Source of the DNA: Rhabdochlamydiaceae bacterium
GTDB taxonomy: Bacteria; Chlamydiota; Chlamydiia; Chlamydiales; Rhabdochlamydiaceae
DNA length: 64,000 nucleotides
Assembly (NCBI GenBank): GCA_019752555.1
Contig: JAIELY010000005.1
Span: forward strand, 1-64,000
Direction: 5' to 3'
The position numbers were made by a program, and so were the translations under genes. Within the stretch, counting starts at the first letter, position 1. The number at the start of each line of letters is the position of its first letter. Shown here piece by piece: positions 18,001 through 25,907 of the stretch. Under the pieces are notes generated by a model that saw only the letters and a list, made by a program, of their open reading frames with translations, made no database searches and had not been told where the DNA came from.

Positions 18001-18353
18001 TTGAGATCGAGCCCGATTGGCTGATCGAATGCGCGAGCAGAAGACAAAAATGGATCGACATGGGTCAATCCTTGAACCTCTATCTCGCAGAGCCCAGCGG
18101 GAAAAAACTCCATCAAATGTACCTTTTTGCATGGCAAAAAGGATTAAAAACAACCTACTACCTGCGTTCTCTAGGGGCAACACAAATTGAAAAGTCCACT
18201 ACAGACATCAACAAACGAGGCTTGCAACCGCGCTGGATGAAGAATAAATCGGCATCGAGCAACGTCCAAGTCGAAAGAGAAGATGCTGCGCTACCCAAAA
18301 AAGACAAACCGATCGTCTGTAATTTAGAAGAGGGCTGCGAAAGCTGCCAATAA
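15093..18353 (+). CDS. nrdA: Ribonucleoside-diphosphate reductase alpha subunit
   Basis: 1086-residue large subunit of class I ribonucleotide reductase, reducing NDPs to dNDPs. Two N-terminal ATP-cone domains (about residues 43-138 and 148-245) precede the catalytic barrel; this long extension is typical of chlamydial NrdA and gives allosteric ATP/dATP control. Catalytic features visible: SSCYLST (first redox Cys), NLCTEI (thiyl Cys with Asn and Glu), VCNLGSIN (second redox Cys), and the C-terminal CESCQ tail that re-reduces the site. AAGGA sits 7 nt before the ATG. NrdB follows 61 bp downstream; the pair matches CT827-CT828. Transcription is probably controlled by NrdR. Confidence 0.97.
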   Translation: MGRRSMTPEQEALTSSKQTSNSSLSSAEIASAIKEGKDKMQRFTVVKRNGALMPFRRDRIHRALELAFRDTKKVEKDIPLSTELSETVEHVTDLVIDHLYTLASKGASLTVEGIQDQVEVVLMKAGHHDVARDYIIYRDQHKALRDDSPQNLKVVREDGVIVRFNIMKIASSIEDAFRRNRNIEGPATADIIESVNILTQKVVARASALAKAGHTLHVHLIQDEIEQQLMREGYFNVAKDFILNRAQLSSATSSEQLSLPIEEKEVRLFHIIDAGGTAGTITETQLRSRFTYACRGLEDLTKAEELLENSVTNFYEGIKETEVDQAVLMAARAKIEYEPAYAKVAGRLLLDILYRETMGISASDPSLETTHRDYFKSYLKLAISLHRVHPDLATFDLDKLARAMQLQRDDKFEYLGLQTLYDRYFIHSNGRRLETPQIFWMRVAMGLALNEKENKNERAIEFYNILSKFLFVSSTPTLFNSGTMHPQLSSCYLSTIMDDLSHIFKVVSDDAQLSKWAGGLGNDWTNVRATGAQIKGTNGKSQGVIPFLKVANDTAVAVNQGGKRKGAMCAYLETWHLDIEDFLELRKNTGDERRRTHDMNTSNWIPDLFMKRVSANEMWTLFSPSDTPDLHDLYGAAFEKRYIEYEKMVESGQLKLHKKVEALQLWRKMLSMLFETGHPWITFKDPSNIRSPQDHKGVVHSSNLCTEILLNTSAEETAVCNLGSINLVEHMTESGLDEEKLASTIRTAVRMLDNVIDINFYPIAEARTANLRHRPIGMGLMGFQDALYIQNISYASHEAVKFADTSMEMISYYAILASSELAQERGTYETYKGSKWDRGLLPIDTIALLGKERGGHLEMDQSASLDWQKVRDSIKKHGMRNSNTMAIAPTATISNITGITQSIEPMYKHLFVKSNLSGEFTIPNTYLVSRLKTLGLWDHHMLDDLKYFDGSITEIERIPDDVKKVFLTAFEIEPDWLIECASRRQKWIDMGQSLNLYLAEPSGKKLHQMYLFAWQKGLKTTYYLRSLGATQIEKSTTDINKRGLQPRWMKNKSASSNVQVEREDAALPKKDKPIVCNLEEGCESCQ

Positions 18354-18361
18354 TGAAAAGA

Positions 18362-18388
18362 GACCGCCCGCCTCTAAAGCGGGTGGTC
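18362..18388 (+). promoter_or_regulatory. Intercistronic stem-loop between nrdA and nrdB
   Basis: GACCGCCCGC pairs with GCGGGTGGTC (10 bp, one G-U pair) around a 7-nt loop. It is followed by A-rich, not T-rich, sequence, so it is not a classic terminator on this strand. It could stabilise or process the nrdA message end and tune the NrdA:NrdB ratio. Confidence 0.55.
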
Positions 18389-18414
18389 ACAAAAAATAAA
18401 AAAAGGGAAAGATC

Positions 18415-19488
18415 ATGCTTGAATTTGAAGAAACCGAGAGCAACGTTGCCACTGAGTCAAAAGAAACCACAGCAGCCCAGCGAGTTAATGTCAGCCAAAA
18501 ACGGCTCATCAACTGTAGTAAAGTCGATGTCAACCAACTGATGCCCTTAAAATACAAATGGGCCTGGGAACATTACCTCAACGGATGTGCTAACCATTGG
18601 ATGCCGACAGAAGTTTCCATGGGAAAAGACATCGAACTCTGGAAATCAGATGTTTTAAGCATTGATGAAAAACGGGTCATCATGCGCAATTTAGGATTCT
18701 TTAGCACCGCAGAGAGTCTTGTCGGCAACAACATCGTCCTTGCGATCTTCAAGCATGTCACAAATCCCGAAGTGCGCCAGTACCTGCTCCGCCAAGCTTT
18801 TGAAGAAGCGATCCACACCCATACCTTCCTTTACATCGTTGAATCTCTCACCTTAGACCAGGGCGAGGTCTTCAATATGTACAACGAAATTCCTGCAATT
18901 CAAGATAAAGACCAGTTCGAGATGCAGCTTACTGCAGATGTTCTCGATCCAACCTTTACTACAGAGACCCAAGAGGGCGCGCAGAAATTCCTAGAGAACC
19001 TAATTGGCTACTACATCATCATGGAAGGAATTTTCTTCTACAGCGGATTTGTCATGATCCTCTCCTTCCACCGCCAAAACAAAATGACAGGGATCGGCGA
19101 GCAATTCCAGTATATCCTGCGCGATGAGACGATCCACCTTAACTTCGGCATCGACCTCATCAACGGCATCAAAGAAGAAAACCCCAATCTCTGGACACCC
19201 GAGTTCCAAGACCAGATCATCGAAAAGATCAAAACAGCTGTCGAGCTCGAAGTGCGCTATGCCCAGGACTGCCTCCCTAAAGGGATCTTAGGACTTACCG
19301 CTCCCATGTTCCGCGATTACGTCCAATACATCGCAGACAGAAGACTCGAGAGGATCGGCCTAAAAGCCATTTACCGCTCGAAAAACCCCTTCCCATGGAT
19401 GAGCGAAACGATCGACCTTGGAAAAGAAAAGAATTTCTTTGAAACAAGAGTCACCGAGTACCAGTCCTCCGCTAACCTCACCTGGTAG
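18415..19488 (+). CDS. nrdB: Class Ic ribonucleotide reductase beta subunit
   Basis: 357-residue small subunit, which houses the metal cofactor that starts catalysis in NrdA. All six metal ligands are visible: E100, E131, H134, E204, E238 and H241. The position of the usual radical tyrosine is F138 (motif EAIHTHTF), exactly as F127 in C. trachomatis NrdB with a constant offset of 11 residues. This marks a class Ic enzyme, which uses a Mn(IV)/Fe(III) centre instead of a Tyr radical and resists radical scavengers. It is cotranscribed with nrdA and followed by a strong terminator. AGGGAAAG before the ATG is a fair RBS. Confidence 0.97.
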   Translation: MLEFEETESNVATESKETTAAQRVNVSQKRLINCSKVDVNQLMPLKYKWAWEHYLNGCANHWMPTEVSMGKDIELWKSDVLSIDEKRVIMRNLGFFSTAESLVGNNIVLAIFKHVTNPEVRQYLLRQAFEEAIHTHTFLYIVESLTLDQGEVFNMYNEIPAIQDKDQFEMQLTADVLDPTFTTETQEGAQKFLENLIGYYIIMEGIFFYSGFVMILSFHRQNKMTGIGEQFQYILRDETIHLNFGIDLINGIKEENPNLWTPEFQDQIIEKIKTAVELEVRYAQDCLPKGILGLTAPMFRDYVQYIADRRLERIGLKAIYRSKNPFPWMSETIDLGKEKNFFETRVTEYQSSANLTW

Positions 19489-19495
19489 TCCTAGC

Positions 19496-19541
19496 CCGCC
19501 CGGCAGCAAGTCTGCTGCCGGGCGGCCTAAATATTTTTTTT
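19496..19541 (+). terminator. Rho-independent terminator of nrdAB
   Basis: A perfect 13-bp GC-rich stem (19496-19508 with 19513-19525) and a 4-nt AGTC loop, followed within 10 nt by a run of T residues. The strongest intrinsic terminator in the window. Confidence 0.92.
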
Positions 19542-19717
19542 AATCCTCGCCCAGCTCCAATCCATCTCTTCTTCTCCAGCTAAGGGACATCATCTGAAAA
19601 TGCCCGATTGTTCTCGCCTAGGATTATGGCTGTCTCAATTAAAAAATATAATTAATAAACATAAAAATACCACATGCCGCTAAATAAAAAATGAATTTTT
19701 TAAACTAACACAAACGC

Positions 19718-19746
19718 TCGACATGAAACTTAAAAAAAAGTAAAAT
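19718..19746 (+). promoter_or_regulatory. Promoter of the Lys-rich hypothetical gene
   Basis: TCGACA at 19718-19723 and TAAAAT at 19741-19746, spacer 17 bp, 30 bp before the ATG at 19777, in strongly AT-rich DNA. Confidence 0.5.
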
Positions 19747-19776
19747 AGAAGATCAAATAAATCATGGAGGAAATTT

Positions 19777-20565
19777 ATGACAATATCTTCACCAAGTAGA
19801 GAAAGCATACCAAGAGATACACAGATTACTTTCAACGATTTCGCTCACTCTTACAATAAATTCAAAAAATACTCAATGTTGATTCAAACAGCCGGAACAG
19901 AGGATATGTTCAAAGCTACAGAAAAGGCTTCAAGGCACTTTCAACAAATAAACTCTTTCATGCACATTAATCTAAAAGAGCATAACAACTTTCATGGAGA
20001 TGAATGTCAAACACCTGAATGTAAGATTTACTCACAAATCTGGTTCAACTGCGGATTGATTCAAACAAGAAACGAAAAAATAGCTAAAAAATATTTCAAA
20101 TCGCCAGAGGGCGTCAAAGCGCAAGGGCTTTATATAAAAAAAATTGCAGTAGAAAAATGGAACGAAAAAAAAACTCAATTCAATGCAATTAAAGAAAAAA
20201 TAAGAAGCAGCTGCAGTAATAAGAATATAAAATTAAGCAAACTTTACTTAAGTAAATTAGAAAAACTTAAAAAGAAAAATAACTCCACATTAAGTGGCGA
20301 AGCGGTAGAACTCAAATATAAAAAAATAAAAGAACCTATTGAACTAGAAAGAAAACAAATTACAGCTAGATACAAGAAAATCATCACTCAACTGGATACT
20401 CTTTTCAATTCTGCAGAGAAACAAGTAAGAAAGATCATTTCCGTTTGCGACGATATGATTGAAGGACGCATAACCACAGAGAAAGAGGCCAAGAGAATGA
20501 TTAAATCGTTAGAGAAAAAAGTCAACCAGCTAGGGGAAAAAATATCTGAATTGGTTGACGCCTAA
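19777..20565 (+). CDS. Lys-rich coiled-coil hypothetical protein
   Basis: I do not recognise this 262-residue protein. It is very basic, and residues 120-260 are mostly Lys/Glu/Leu/Ile with heptad-like spacing, suggesting long helices or a coiled coil. Residues 80-95 hold a small Cys/His cluster (HGDECQTPECK). No signal peptide or membrane segment. GGAGG lies 7 nt before the ATG. Its base composition is far more AT-rich than nrdAB before it or the M16 gene after it, which suggests separate origin or relaxed constraint. It sits at the apparent breakpoint of the inverted rmuC-nrdB block. A host-directed role is possible but unsupported. Confidence 0.72.
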   Translation: MTISSPSRESIPRDTQITFNDFAHSYNKFKKYSMLIQTAGTEDMFKATEKASRHFQQINSFMHINLKEHNNFHGDECQTPECKIYSQIWFNCGLIQTRNEKIAKKYFKSPEGVKAQGLYIKKIAVEKWNEKKTQFNAIKEKIRSSCSNKNIKLSKLYLSKLEKLKKKNNSTLSGEAVELKYKKIKEPIELERKQITARYKKIITQLDTLFNSAEKQVRKIISVCDDMIEGRITTEKEAKRMIKSLEKKVNQLGEKISELVDA

Positions 20566-20734
20566 TTTTACGCTCATCCAATCTCCGGGGCTTTTTCTGA
20601 GCTCCGGGAATTTCTGAGATAGAGCCTCTTCTGTTGTTATCCAGAAACAACACGGGAGGCTCTTCAAACAAGGTTTACCGAATATCTGCTTTTCTCTACA
20701 CTGATCTACCATCTGAAATCGCAAGGGAAACACT

Positions 20735-23707
20735 ATGTTCATTGAACCTCATGTCTTAAACAAACAAGGCGAGACCTACCATGATTTTGTCGTGACCAAG
20801 TGTCAAATGATTTCGGAGCTCGGCTGCGTCTTGCGGGAACTGACCCATATCCCCACAGGGGCACTTGTCATGCACATCGGCAATGACGATCCAGAAAATC
20901 TCTTTTGCCTCTCCTTTAAAACACTTCCCTCAAGTTCGAATGGAGCCGCCCATATTTTAGAACATACGGTTCTGTGCGGATCCAAGAAGTTCCCCATTAA
21001 AGATCCTTTTTTTGGCATGAACCGGCGCAGCTTAAATACATTTATGAACGCGCTGACAGGTTCTGATTTCACCTGTTATCCTGCAGCTTCTCAAGTCGAA
21101 AAAGATTTTTATAACCTGCTTGATGTGTACATCGATGCAGTTTTTCATCCGCAGCTCAAACATTTAAGCTTCTTGCAGGAAGGTCATCGCCTTGAGTTCA
21201 CCGACCCTCAGAATCCAAAAACGGCTTTAGAGTACAAAGGAATTGTCTTCAATGAAATGAAAGGCAGCCTAAGTTCTGCCGACGCACGCCTATGGCACGC
21301 TCTTTTGGAACACCTAGTTCCCGATCTTCCTTATGCCTACAACTCGGGAGGCGATCCGAAAAAGATCCCCGATCTAACCTATGAAGAACTGATCGAATTT
21401 CATGAGACCTATTATCATCCTAGCCGCTGTCTTTTCTTTTTCTACGGGAACTTACCGCTAAAACAAAATCTCGATTTCATTGCAGAACACGCTCTAAAAA
21501 ACGTGCCAAAACAACCTCCTTTACCTCCCATTCCCCTTCAAAAACGGTTTTCGGCTCCCATTTCCCGCGAAATCCGCTATCCTGCCAATGAATCTGATTC
21601 CCTTTCGAATCGGACCATTGCTACATTTGGCTGGTTGACAGCCCCTCTTATTGAGCAAGAAGAGGTGTTGGCATTGACAGTGCTCGATTCGGTCCTCATG
21701 GAAACAGACGTTTCCCTACTTAAACGCGCACTTTTAGAGTCCAAGCTATGCGTCCAAGCAGATGCTTACATGGACACCGAAATGAGCGAAGTGCCATTTG
21801 CAATTGTGTGCAAAGGGTGCGACCCGCAAAACATCGATAAACTCGAAACGGTTCTATTTAAAACTTTGGAAGACATTTGTGCGCGAGGGATCCCGACTGA
21901 AAAAATTGAAGCTGCGATCCACCAACTCGAGCTCTCCCGCTTAGAAATTACAGGAGATCATTCTCCGTTTGGCCTTGTTCTCTTCATGCGCTCCGCTCTT
22001 GCCAAGCAGCACGGAGGCGAACCGGAACACGCTCTTACCATTTACACCCTCTTTGAATCGTTAAGAAAAAAGATCCAAAACCCCGACTATCTTCCGGGGC
22101 TCATCCGCAAGTTCTTTTTAAATAATAGCCATCTCGTAAAACTCGTTATGCATCCCGATCCTGAGCTCATGGCTGAGGAAAATGCAGAAGAAAGGCGAAA
22201 ACTCAAAGAGATTGAGAATCGATTAACCCAAACCGATATCCAAAAAATTCTCAAACAAACACAAGACCTCGCTTTTTATCAAAAGCAAACAGAAGAACAG
22301 TCTATCGATTGTTTACCTAAAGTGACCCTCAAAGATGCACCCGCTCTTGTGCGCGATTTTCACTTAAAACACGAGCGTCAAGGAGCGCTAGAGGTATTCC
22401 ATACCGATTGCTTTACCAACCACATCCTATACGCAGATCTTATCTTCGATCTTCCCGACATTAGCGATGAAGAGCTTCCCCTGGTCCATTTGTTGACAAG
22501 TCTGTTATCAGAGGTCGGCAGCGGAGCGCGCGACTACGCACAAAACCTCGATTACATCCACGCCCACACAGGCGGCATCGGAGCTACAGCGGCGCTGCAT
22601 CTACAGACGCAAGACCCCCATCTCATGCGCCCTTGTGTCACACTAAGAGGAAAGGCTCTTGCCCGCAAAGCCGATAAACTCCTCCCGCTGATGCGCGATA
22701 CCATTTTAAATCCCCGCTATGATGAAGCCTCTCGGATCGAAGAGTTGATGCTCCAGCTTTACGATGGACTACAAAACCGTTTCAGCCGTCAAGCGATGCG
22801 CTATGCCATCCAGCTTTCTCTCAGCGGTTCGTCAATCGCAGGACATGTCAGCGAAGCATGGTATGGGCTGCGTTATTTCAATACCATCCAAACAATCAGC
22901 AAAAACCTCTCAGAAAATCTACCGAAGTTAATCGATCAACTTCTTGTTCTTAAAGAAAAGATCTTTACCGCTCACCAGCCGCATCTGGTGCTAAGCTGCG
23001 ATCATGAAACTCTAGAGAAGCTTGAAGCAGATGGCTTTTACGGCCTAACTGATCTACCCACCCGTCCCTTTACCCCATTTAAGGGAGAGTACCCCTTGAC
23101 ACCCTCCCAATCGCAAGGGCGCACGATCGCCTCGCAGGTCGCTTTTTGTGCCCAAGCATTTAAAACGATCCCCTATCTCCATCCTCATGCTCCAGCGCTA
23201 CTCACTGCAACACACCTATTCGAAAATAAAGTCCTCCACCGCAAAGTGCGCGAACAAGGAGGCGCCTATGGAGTGGGAGCTACCTATAACAGCACCACAG
23301 GGCATTTTTATTTCCACTCCTATCGCGACCCGCATATTGCACGTACCCAAAGCACATTCCATGAGGCGCTAGAAGCAATTGCGCAGGGAAAATTCTCAGA
23401 ACAAGATTTAGAAGAGGCTAAATTAGGCCTCATTCAACAGTTTGACACTCCTATCTCTCCCGGGAATCGCGCCCTTACCGCCTACAGCTGGCAGCGCGAT
23501 GGAAAAACAAAAGAAATGCGGCAAGAATTCCGCGATCGACTCATCAGTTTAACGCCCAAACAAATCGAGCACGCTGTAACAACAGATCTTCTCCCGAAAG
23601 AAAAAGACGCCATTTTCGTCGTTTTTGCTGGGAAGGAACTGCTCGAAAAAGAAAATGCTCTTTTGAAAAGAGATAACAAAGCACTTCCCATCTTCACTCA
23701 TACATGA
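20735..23707 (+). CDS. M16C insulinase-family zinc metalloprotease
   Basis: 990-residue presequence-protease-type peptidase. The inverted zinc motif HxxEH is at residues 73-77 (HILEH), followed by LCGSKKFPIKDPF and NTFMNALTGSDFT, close to the PreP/M16C signature; the second M16 half (residues 500-990) is inactive in this family and forms the closing chamber. It degrades short unfolded peptides, probably in the cytosol because no signal peptide is visible. Likely orthologue of CT824. AAGGGA lies 9 nt before the ATG. The stop overlaps the next ATG (ATGA), so it is translationally coupled to the MFS gene. Confidence 0.92.
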   Translation: MFIEPHVLNKQGETYHDFVVTKCQMISELGCVLRELTHIPTGALVMHIGNDDPENLFCLSFKTLPSSSNGAAHILEHTVLCGSKKFPIKDPFFGMNRRSLNTFMNALTGSDFTCYPAASQVEKDFYNLLDVYIDAVFHPQLKHLSFLQEGHRLEFTDPQNPKTALEYKGIVFNEMKGSLSSADARLWHALLEHLVPDLPYAYNSGGDPKKIPDLTYEELIEFHETYYHPSRCLFFFYGNLPLKQNLDFIAEHALKNVPKQPPLPPIPLQKRFSAPISREIRYPANESDSLSNRTIATFGWLTAPLIEQEEVLALTVLDSVLMETDVSLLKRALLESKLCVQADAYMDTEMSEVPFAIVCKGCDPQNIDKLETVLFKTLEDICARGIPTEKIEAAIHQLELSRLEITGDHSPFGLVLFMRSALAKQHGGEPEHALTIYTLFESLRKKIQNPDYLPGLIRKFFLNNSHLVKLVMHPDPELMAEENAEERRKLKEIENRLTQTDIQKILKQTQDLAFYQKQTEEQSIDCLPKVTLKDAPALVRDFHLKHERQGALEVFHTDCFTNHILYADLIFDLPDISDEELPLVHLLTSLLSEVGSGARDYAQNLDYIHAHTGGIGATAALHLQTQDPHLMRPCVTLRGKALARKADKLLPLMRDTILNPRYDEASRIEELMLQLYDGLQNRFSRQAMRYAIQLSLSGSSIAGHVSEAWYGLRYFNTIQTISKNLSENLPKLIDQLLVLKEKIFTAHQPHLVLSCDHETLEKLEADGFYGLTDLPTRPFTPFKGEYPLTPSQSQGRTIASQVAFCAQAFKTIPYLHPHAPALLTATHLFENKVLHRKVREQGGAYGVGATYNSTTGHFYFHSYRDPHIARTQSTFHEALEAIAQGKFSEQDLEEAKLGLIQQFDTPISPGNRALTAYSWQRDGKTKEMRQEFRDRLISLTPKQIEHAVTTDLLPKEKDAIFVVFAGKELLEKENALLKRDNKALPIFTHT

Positions 23708-24846
23708 CAAAGCCAATTGCCTGGAAATTCATCCTGACGCTCGGAATTGTAAGTCTTTGCGCTGATCTGACGTATGAAAGCGCGCGTAGCATCACAGGCC
23801 CATTTCTCGCCCTTTTAGGCGCAAGCGGTGCCGTGGTCGGTGCCGCGGTCGGATTTGGAGAGTTCATCGGCTATGCGATGCGTTATCTCTTCGGAGCGCT
23901 TGCCGATAAAACCAAAAAATACTGGTTGTTCACCATTCTAGGCTATGCATTAAGCCTTCTCGCAGCTCCCCTATTAGCGTGGGCAGGAAACTGGCAAATC
24001 GCAATCGCGCTTATCATCATAGAGCGCTTCGGCAAAGCAATGCGCAGCCCCGCTCGCGATACAATGCTCTCATATGCCACAAAACACGTCGGAAGAGGCA
24101 GAGGCTTTGGGGTCCATGAAGCTCTCGATCAGGTCGGTGCTGTCTTAGGTCCATTACTGATCAGTGCTGTTCTCTTATGGAAGCACGACTACAGATTCTC
24201 CTTTGCGCTTTTAGCCATTCCAGCCTCTCTTGCACTCATCACCCTCATCCTTGCATATCAGCGTTTTTCCCATCCCGAGAACCTAGAACCTGCACAACCT
24301 AAAATCCATTCGAAAGGCCTTAAAAGATCCTATTGGCTCTATCTTATAGGCGTTGGACTCATCGCCGCAGGCTATGTCGACTTCGCCTTAATCGCTTTTC
24401 ATTTTCAAAAGACAAAACTCCTCTCTGCCGCATGGATCCCATTTTTTTACGCTATTGCAATGGCAGTACAGGGACTTGCCGCTCTTCTACTAGGAAAATA
24501 CTTCGATCAAAAAGGACTCTTTATTCTTGTGATTGCCACCATCCTTGCCGCTATGTTCCCTCCGCTAGTGTTTCTCGGCAGCTTTGCTGGAGCTCTTACG
24601 GGCATGATCCTTTGGGGCATTGGGCTCGGAGCTCAAGAGTCGATCATGAGAGCCCATATTGCTAACCTCGTTCCGCCTGAAAAAAGAGGCTCTGGGTATG
24701 GACTGCTTAATCTCATCTTCGGAACTTCTTGGTTTCTCGGCAGCGCCCTAATGGGAGTTCTTTACGACATTAATCCTCTTTACCTTGTTCTCTTTTCCGT
24801 TCTTATTCAAATATCTTCTATCCCGTTATTGAAACGCTCTAAATAA
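23704..24846 (+). CDS. MFS transporter
   Basis: 380-residue inner-membrane major facilitator with about 11-12 helices. Motif A-like GALADKTKKYW lies in the loop after helix 2, and GRGRGFGVHEALDQVGAVLGPLL resembles the helix 4-5 region of drug/sugar efflux carriers. The ATG overlaps the stop of the M16 protease by 4 bp, so the two are coupled. The substrate is unknown; its operon partner suggests peptide or amino-acid export, but that is inference. The C-terminus is short (LLKRSK) and ends cytoplasmic. Confidence 0.85.
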   Translation: MTKPIAWKFILTLGIVSLCADLTYESARSITGPFLALLGASGAVVGAAVGFGEFIGYAMRYLFGALADKTKKYWLFTILGYALSLLAAPLLAWAGNWQIAIALIIIERFGKAMRSPARDTMLSYATKHVGRGRGFGVHEALDQVGAVLGPLLISAVLLWKHDYRFSFALLAIPASLALITLILAYQRFSHPENLEPAQPKIHSKGLKRSYWLYLIGVGLIAAGYVDFALIAFHFQKTKLLSAAWIPFFYAIAMAVQGLAALLLGKYFDQKGLFILVIATILAAMFPPLVFLGSFAGALTGMILWGIGLGAQESIMRAHIANLVPPEKRGSGYGLLNLIFGTSWFLGSALMGVLYDINPLYLVLFSVLIQISSIPLLKRSK

Positions 24847-24930
24847 TTTTTTCTCAAGACAACTTCCTCTCTCTGCTTGCTTATTTCTTTCTTGGCCCCT
24901 ACAATTCAGTTCTCAACAAAGGAGCCCCCC

Positions 24931-25335
24931 ATGACAGCACAAACTTTAGGACTTGCCTGGATCGTCGTTAACGACCTTAAAAAAGCAGTTGCATTCTACA
25001 CCGATGTGATCGGCATGAAATTAATGGAATTCCAAGAAGAGTTTGGATGGGCAGAGCTCGAAGGTCAAAAAGGAGGCGCCCGCTTGGGGATTGCTCAGGT
25101 ATGTCCTACCGACCCGGAAGGAAATCAAGCTGGACAAAACGCTCTGATTACGTTGACTGTCGAAAATCTAGAAACCTCGATTGCACAGCTCATAGAAAAA
25201 GGCGCAAAACTCATCGGCTCGATCCAAGAAGTTCCTGGGCATGTCAAAATGCAAACGGTCTGCGATCCAGATCAAAATAGATTCCAGCTCGTTCAAGTGC
25301 TGCATCACCATCAAGGATGCTGCTCCGGCCACTAA
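24931..25335 (+). CDS. VOC (glyoxalase/dioxygenase superfamily) protein
   Basis: 134 residues forming a single vicinal-oxygen-chelate domain: VNDLKKAVAFYTDVIGMKL at the start, then EFGWAELEG, ALITLTVENLE and a closing VCDPDQNRFQLVQ. Related to glyoxalase/bleomycin-resistance-like proteins; substrate unknown. The frame opens at 24877, but AAAGGAG sits 6 nt before Met24931, where the domain also begins. Odd point: the C-terminus after the domain is a metal-binding-like tail, HHHQGCCSGH, not usual in the family. It sits 84 bp after the MFS gene. Confidence 0.86.
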   Translation: MTAQTLGLAWIVVNDLKKAVAFYTDVIGMKLMEFQEEFGWAELEGQKGGARLGIAQVCPTDPEGNQAGQNALITLTVENLETSIAQLIEKGAKLIGSIQEVPGHVKMQTVCDPDQNRFQLVQVLHHHQGCCSGH

Positions 25336-25568
25336 GATTCTATATAGGAAGCTCTGTGAATATCTCTTTCATGGGGCTTTTGATCTACTGTTGTTTCCCA
25401 CAAATCCCTACCAATCTGGTTGCACGAAAGCTCACGTGGCTAAACGATCGCAAAGGCCGCTGTCTTAATCCAGAAACACAGCAGGTTGTTTCTGTAAATC
25501 CGACTTCAACAAAGAAATTTGAAAAATTAAGTAACGAGCTTAGCAATGTTAACGATAAAGTTGAATAG
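25317..25568 (+). CDS. Possible small ORF, toxin-tip-like remnant
   Basis: 83-residue frame beginning inside the VOC gene's 3' end. The N-terminal third looks like non-coding readthrough, with no RBS; the C-terminal half (from about 25425, KLTWLNDRKGRCLNPETQQ onward) looks protein-like and polar. It overlaps the next ORF by 23 bp. I cannot name a family. It could be the detached 3' end of a polymorphic toxin tip whose 5' part is gone, or a small independent gene starting at 25371, or chance. Confidence 0.28.
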   Translation: MLLRPLRFYIGSSVNISFMGLLIYCCFPQIPTNLVARKLTWLNDRKGRCLNPETQQVVSVNPTSTKKFEKLSNELSNVNDKVE

Positions 25569-25806
25569 AAAAGAATATAACTATCTTTGCCAAGCATCTT
25601 TTCTAGGAGATCAATGCAGGAAATTGCTTTATTCAAGCGAACAACAAGACGATAAGTATGCGTTAAAAATTTCTGAAGGTCAAGCGGATGAATTTCGAGA
25701 CTTATGTTCAGAGCAATTGCAAATTGCTGGTTTTGACGAAAAGTACGAATTAACTCCCGAAGGCGAAATTCTTGAATGTTTAGTAGATAAGTTTTTTATC
25801 GGATAA
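25546..25806 (+). CDS. Small acidic protein, immunity-like
   Basis: 86 residues, acidic, no membrane segment. The pattern KLNRKEYNYL then ADEFRDLCSEQLQIAGFD then LTPEGEILECLVDKFF resembles small proteins that I associate with immunity genes beside Rhs/CDI-type toxins in other bacteria; this is recollection, not a verified family. No strong RBS, and it overlaps the previous ORF, which suggests coupling. If it is an immunity gene it is orphaned, since the only Rhs gene here lies 15 kb away and has lost its tip. Confidence 0.5.
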   Translation: MLTIKLNRKEYNYLCQASFLGDQCRKLLYSSEQQDDKYALKISEGQADEFRDLCSEQLQIAGFDEKYELTPEGEILECLVDKFFIG

Positions 25807-25907
25807 AAAGTTCTTCGTTCTGGAATTAGTTAGTCTAATTCTGTACGATAGGACTTAATCTAAGCTCAACAGGCTGCAAATCATTTTAAATACTTCGCCT
25901 ACAGACC

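Noticed and set aside
18362-18388. Terminator between nrdA and nrdB
   Set aside because: The stem is good but no U tract follows on the + strand; kept as an intercistronic structure only.
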